DNA of 64,000 nt from an uncultured Armatimonadota bacterium (GTDB taxonomy: Bacteria; Armatimonadota; Fimbriimonadia; Fimbriimonadales; Fimbriimonadaceae): assembly GCA_903904815.1 (NCBI GenBank), contig CAIVDU010000008.1, positions 1-64,000 of the forward strand, in the 5' to 3' direction. Position numbers and translations under genes: made by a program. Shown here in pieces: positions 61,145-64,000 of this stretch. The notes beneath the pieces are model-generated. The model did no database searches and had not been told where the DNA came from. It was given only the letters and a program-made list of their open reading frames with translations. The first letter of the stretch is position 1; each line of letters opens with the position of its first letter.

Positions 61145-62152
61145 CTAAGCCTCGTCAGGGAAGGTCGGCTCAATCACATGGTCGCTGTTATCTGCCTCGA
61201 TATCGGTGGCCATTTGAGCAGCGAAGGCTCGCAGTAGAGGTTCTGGATCCTGCAATGCATGCTCACGAAGCGCAGCGACGACCCGCGCCTGCATTTCAGG
61301 AACCCATTCGACCACGTGATATAGACCGTGAATCGCGCTTCGGCGTCCGATCTTGCTCGGAGCCTGAAGACACTCCAGGAGCACCGGCCCTCCGAAGTCG
61401 TAGGGAAGATGCCCGCCGAGTACGACGCCCGCCTTATAGATGGCCCGAGCAAAATCGTCCTCGGCATCCCAGATCAGTGCCTTGATCGCGGAAACCGCAT
61501 TGAGTTCGTCAGCATGGCCGTCGCAGAAACTGGGAAGGTCTTCGAAGAGATCTAAAACACACCAGTGGGCGGTTCGGCGATTCGGATGCTTGCGATCACG
61601 TAAGACTGCGGTCAGAAGAGGGAAGAACGCTCGCTCACTTGCTCGTTTCTCGATCTCCGTCTTCGCCTCATTGGCCACGTCTCGGTCTTCACAAAACAAC
61701 AGTTTCGTGAGATCGAGCGGGGCAAGCTCCCGAAGCTTGCCTTGAAACCTCGTCTCTTGTTCCAGGCATCGGGCGATCGCAAATTGACGCTCGAATAGGG
61801 GAACCGCAGCGCTGGCGAGATTCTCAAGCATTTCCTCTTCAGTGTCGCCGCGAGCTTCCAGCCAGATTGCATCGCATCGTCCAAACACGCCATGCGGAGT
61901 ACGCGCTATCTTGACTGCGAACGTTTCACCAAACGCGTCGACTGAAGATCGCCCAGTCCAGTCCGAGGCGAGGACATGGAAGCTGGCGCTGACAGGATGC
62001 GGCGGCCAGTGGAACTTTGTTCGGTGACCGGGCTTTCTCGCCTTGGTCGATCCACCATTGGCTTGCACCACGCGGTCGATCCAGGCTACAAGGGCCTGGA
62101 CCGACTCGGGATGAAACGTTGAAGTGGTGGTGGATTGCATAGAAGCAGGCAC
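61145..62152 (-). CDS. HEAT-like helical repeat protein
   Basis: This 335-aa protein has an N-terminal alpha/beta part (1-130; STKARKPGHRTKFHWPP, TGRSSVDAFGETFAVKIART) and a helical C-terminal half resembling HEAT/PBS-type repeats (FFPLLTAVLRDRKHPNRRTA, YKAGVVLGGHLPYDFGGPVL, ALREHALQDPEPLLRAFAAQ). Such repeats usually bind other proteins. It is not further recognised. Same strand as the PBP4-like gene. Confidence 0.6.
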   Translation of the reverse strand: MPASMQSTTTSTFHPESVQALVAWIDRVVQANGGSTKARKPGHRTKFHWPPHPVSASFHVLASDWTGRSSVDAFGETFAVKIARTPHGVFGRCDAIWLEARGDTEEEMLENLASAAVPLFERQFAIARCLEQETRFQGKLRELAPLDLTKLLFCEDRDVANEAKTEIEKRASERAFFPLLTAVLRDRKHPNRRTAHWCVLDLFEDLPSFCDGHADELNAVSAIKALIWDAEDDFARAIYKAGVVLGGHLPYDFGGPVLLECLQAPSKIGRRSAIHGLYHVVEWVPEMQARVVAALREHALQDPEPLLRAFAAQMATDIEADNSDHVIEPTFPDEA

Positions 62153-62193
62153 CCCGTTTGTGAGGGGTACCTAGCATGTTACCGAGTGAACCG

Positions 62194-64000
62194 CTATCGG
62201 GTTGTCGAAAGCCGGCTCATGAAGCGATGGATCTCTTCAGAACTGTCGTTGAGGTAGACCTTGGTGAACTCATCGAGCTTCGGCTTGGCCTTCGCTGCGG
62301 CGAGTCGCGCGGAGAGTCTTCGAAGGGAATCATTGGCGATCATCCGGACATCGTCGCTCACCGCGCCCTCTGGAGCGCCGGCTTGCAGCATCAGACCACT
62401 CAAGACGAATCTCTGGAGATCGCGTCGTAGGGGGGCAATCGGCTTGCCGTTGCCAACCTCTTTGAACACGGCCCCCATCAGAAGTCCGTAATGCTCGTCG
62501 AGGCCGTATGCGCCCTTGCCAGGCACCTTGTAGGCGTTCTCAGCGATCCGGTCAGTGGTTCGGGCACTCATGACCAGTGCGACCAACGCGTGCTGGTTTG
62601 CCCCGATGAGGTCGCGCAGTGGCGCCGTCCACGTGGGGCTATCGTCGCCGAACGTCAGAGATGAGAGGATGTTCGCTGGAAGATCGAATGACTGTGGTGA
62701 GAGAAACTCTTCGGCAATCATTCCCATGGCTTTTCGCTGAGCGGCCGCATCCACCGGAGCGAGGGTCGGTTTCTCACCGGTGTCGCCCTTGAAGTTCCGA
62801 CTTGACTCCATGCCGCCGACAAATCGAGCAGCGGTTCGGCCCTCACGGAAAGATCGAACGATGGTGGACAAGACGACCGAAGTGCGGGTTCGATAGCTCT
62901 GACCGGCTTCCGGCAGTTTCTGGATGGCGAAATTGCGAGCGCGTCGCAGGGCGGTGAGTTCCAAGGCCGAGAAGGCGAGCGGGTCCTTACCACCGTCGAA
63001 TCGGACGGCGTAAGGATTGAATCCGTCCGCATCCTCATCGGTCATGTAGGCATGGCCGGGCACGCCGGACTGCCGCGCAATGCTCGCCAAGTAGGGCTTC
63101 TCCGCGAGCGGGGTTTTCTCTCCCGAGTCGGAGTAGCCGTACTGGATCGCCCATTTGTCGTAGGCGCCGATGGTAGGGCTATAGAAGTTGCCGTGTCCCT
63201 TCAGAACTGCCTGCACGTTGGGCGGAGTGTAGTCCATCACGCTTGCGGTGACGCCTTCCTTCGACGTCAAGGCATCGTCCGAGAGTTGAGCGGTCGTCAA
63301 GTTTGTCGAACCGGCAAAATTGTGACGAAGCCCGAGGCAGTGTCCAAGCTCATGGCAGACGCAATCGGAGATGAACTCCTTGACGTACTCTTCTCGACTG
63401 ATTCCGTTCGAGTTGGCTGCTTCGACCGCGTACCAATTGAGCTCGGCCTGATCGCCCAGTTCCTCGGCGTAGTCGCAAGCGTAATTTTTCCAACCGAATT
63501 TCGAGAAGAGAGCTTCCGTCTTTTCGATCTCTCGTTGCTTATCGCTGGTAAAGAGGAAATGCTCGTCGCTCTCGGATCGGGTGTCGTCTCGGGTCAAAAT
63601 CGCCTGAGACTTCTTGAGCGAGACCTTGGCTGAACTCATCTCGGTCGCGTCGTGCTCGGAGAACATATCACGAACCACGTTTCCGTCGAGGGTGATGCTG
63701 GCGTTGAGGATCTGGCCGGTGAACGGGTCAGTTCGGGGAAGTGAAATCGCCGCGAAGGGGCTGCTGGGGCCGACACTCATTCGGATGACGTTTCGGCGCC
63801 CGTCGGCATGGTCGTAAGTGCCGTCGGTAGGCGCATCCACGACCTGAATGGCGTTTCGGTATCCGAGGGCTTCGAACGCTTTGTTCCACCGCAGGACGCC
63901 ATCTTTGACAGCAGGTCTGTACTTAGGCGGGATGGAGGGGTCAATCGTCCAGACGATCGGCTTGATCGGGTCGGAGATAGGAGCCTTTGGATCTTTCTTC
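62194..64000 (-). CDS. Large zinc metalloprotease (DUF5117/M10-like), 5' part outside the window
   Basis: The frame is open from the right edge to 62194 (more than 600 residues). The zinc site is HELGHCLGLRHNFAGS, an extended HExxHxxGxxH motif of metzincin type. Upstream, DPIKPIVWTIDPSIPPKYRP and GVLRWNKAFEALGYRNAIQV match the typical text of the DUF5117/DUF5118 metalloprotease family, which is exported and often large (about 800 aa). The GTG at 63840 is internal, not the start. The N-terminus and signal lie beyond 64000. Confidence 0.82.
   Translation of the reverse strand, partial: KKDPKAPISDPIKPIVWTIDPSIPPKYRPAVKDGVLRWNKAFEALGYRNAIQVVDAPTDGTYDHADGRRNVIRMSVGPSSPFAAISLPRTDPFTGQILNASITLDGNVVRDMFSEHDATEMSSAKVSLKKSQAILTRDDTRSESDEHFLFTSDKQREIEKTEALFSKFGWKNYACDYAEELGDQAELNWYAVEAANSNGISREEYVKEFISDCVCHELGHCLGLRHNFAGSTNLTTAQLSDDALTSKEGVTASVMDYTPPNVQAVLKGHGNFYSPTIGAYDKWAIQYGYSDSGEKTPLAEKPYLASIARQSGVPGHAYMTDEDADGFNPYAVRFDGGKDPLAFSALELTALRRARNFAIQKLPEAGQSYRTRTSVVLSTIVRSFREGRTAARFVGGMESSRNFKGDTGEKPTLAPVDAAAQRKAMGMIAEEFLSPQSFDLPANILSSLTFGDDSPTWTAPLRDLIGANQHALVALVMSARTTDRIAENAYKVPGKGAYGLDEHYGLLMGAVFKEVGNGKPIAPLRRDLQRFVLSGLMLQAGAPEGAVSDDVRMIANDSLRRLSARLAAAKAKPKLDEFTKVYLNDSSEEIHRFMSRLSTTR

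Noticed and set aside
63052-63633. Plus-strand open frame of 193 codons
   Set aside because: Antisense to the metalloprotease containing HELGHCLGLRH.

Overview
The window looks like chromosome of a Gram-negative-type bacterium with roughly 55-60% GC. Hfq, an RseB-like protein, an O-antigen ligase, two glycosyltransferases and a family-5 uracil-DNA glycosylase are present. The start codons (many GTG/TTG), the operon mix and several families of intergenic repeats resemble Armatimonadota (Fimbriimonas-like) genomes. That placement is my inference; there is no rRNA or other decisive marker here.

Layout. 1-2.1 kb: the end of an RHS/YD-repeat gene running off the left edge, then a secreted GH30 glycosidase. 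2.2-3.0 kb: a VapBC-type toxin-antitoxin pair. 3.3-5.9 kb: a Tat-exported metallophosphoesterase-cupredoxin fusion beside an ECF sigma/anti-sigma pair. 5.9-10.3 kb: a diguanylate cyclase, a His/Gly/Cys-tailed membrane protein, folC and a small BON-like protein. 10.4-10.7 kb: a cluster of structured repeats. 10.7-16.5 kb: a membrane pyrophosphatase with a large insertion, a zinc-ribbon protein with an L7/L12-like end, and a second ECF sigma with a membrane partner. 16.5-26.8 kb: a GT-C-like membrane protein, 2-oxoacid dehydrogenase E1 alpha/beta, an FAD oxidoreductase overlapping a serpin, a PI-PLC-like enzyme and an ABC exporter. 26.9-31.3 kb: a branched-chain amino-acid ABC operon (livK-H-M-G, no livF). 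31.4-41.3 kb: mostly housekeeping genes (retropepsin-PDZ protease, UDG, FmdB-like zinc ribbon, FKBP, smpB, dapF-hfq-miaA-apt, an M20 peptidase) plus a short ArgC-like protein. 41.4-53.7 kb: an envelope block (beta-barrel protein, sigma-E-like sigma/anti-sigma/RseB operon, PBP1, PBP2, O-antigen ligase, two GT2 enzymes, a LysM-NlpC/P60 hydrolase with a structured leader) and tRNA-Glu. 54-64 kb: hypothetical proteins, Nif3, DUF1385, metalloproteases and a PBP4-like carboxypeptidase.

How genes fit together. The 42-53.6 kb block reads as an envelope-stress and peptidoglycan/surface-polysaccharide neighbourhood. E1 alpha/beta and the liv operon could both serve branched-chain amino-acid metabolism, but no E2/E3 or livF is present to confirm this. 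The apt-miaA-hfq-dapF genes form one compact minus-strand operon.

Most unusual signals. (1) A dispersed repeat built as hairpin, conserved core, hairpin, whose stems vary by compensatory changes. (2) A roughly 280-residue insertion in the periplasmic loop of the membrane pyrophosphatase. (3) A multi-stem leader with mutually exclusive pairings before the LysM-NlpC/P60 gene. (4) A short ArgC-like protein lacking the N-terminal dinucleotide-binding part. (5) A direct-repeat operator over the toxin-antitoxin promoter. I did not find a CRISPR array, prophage, transposase or clear defence island.
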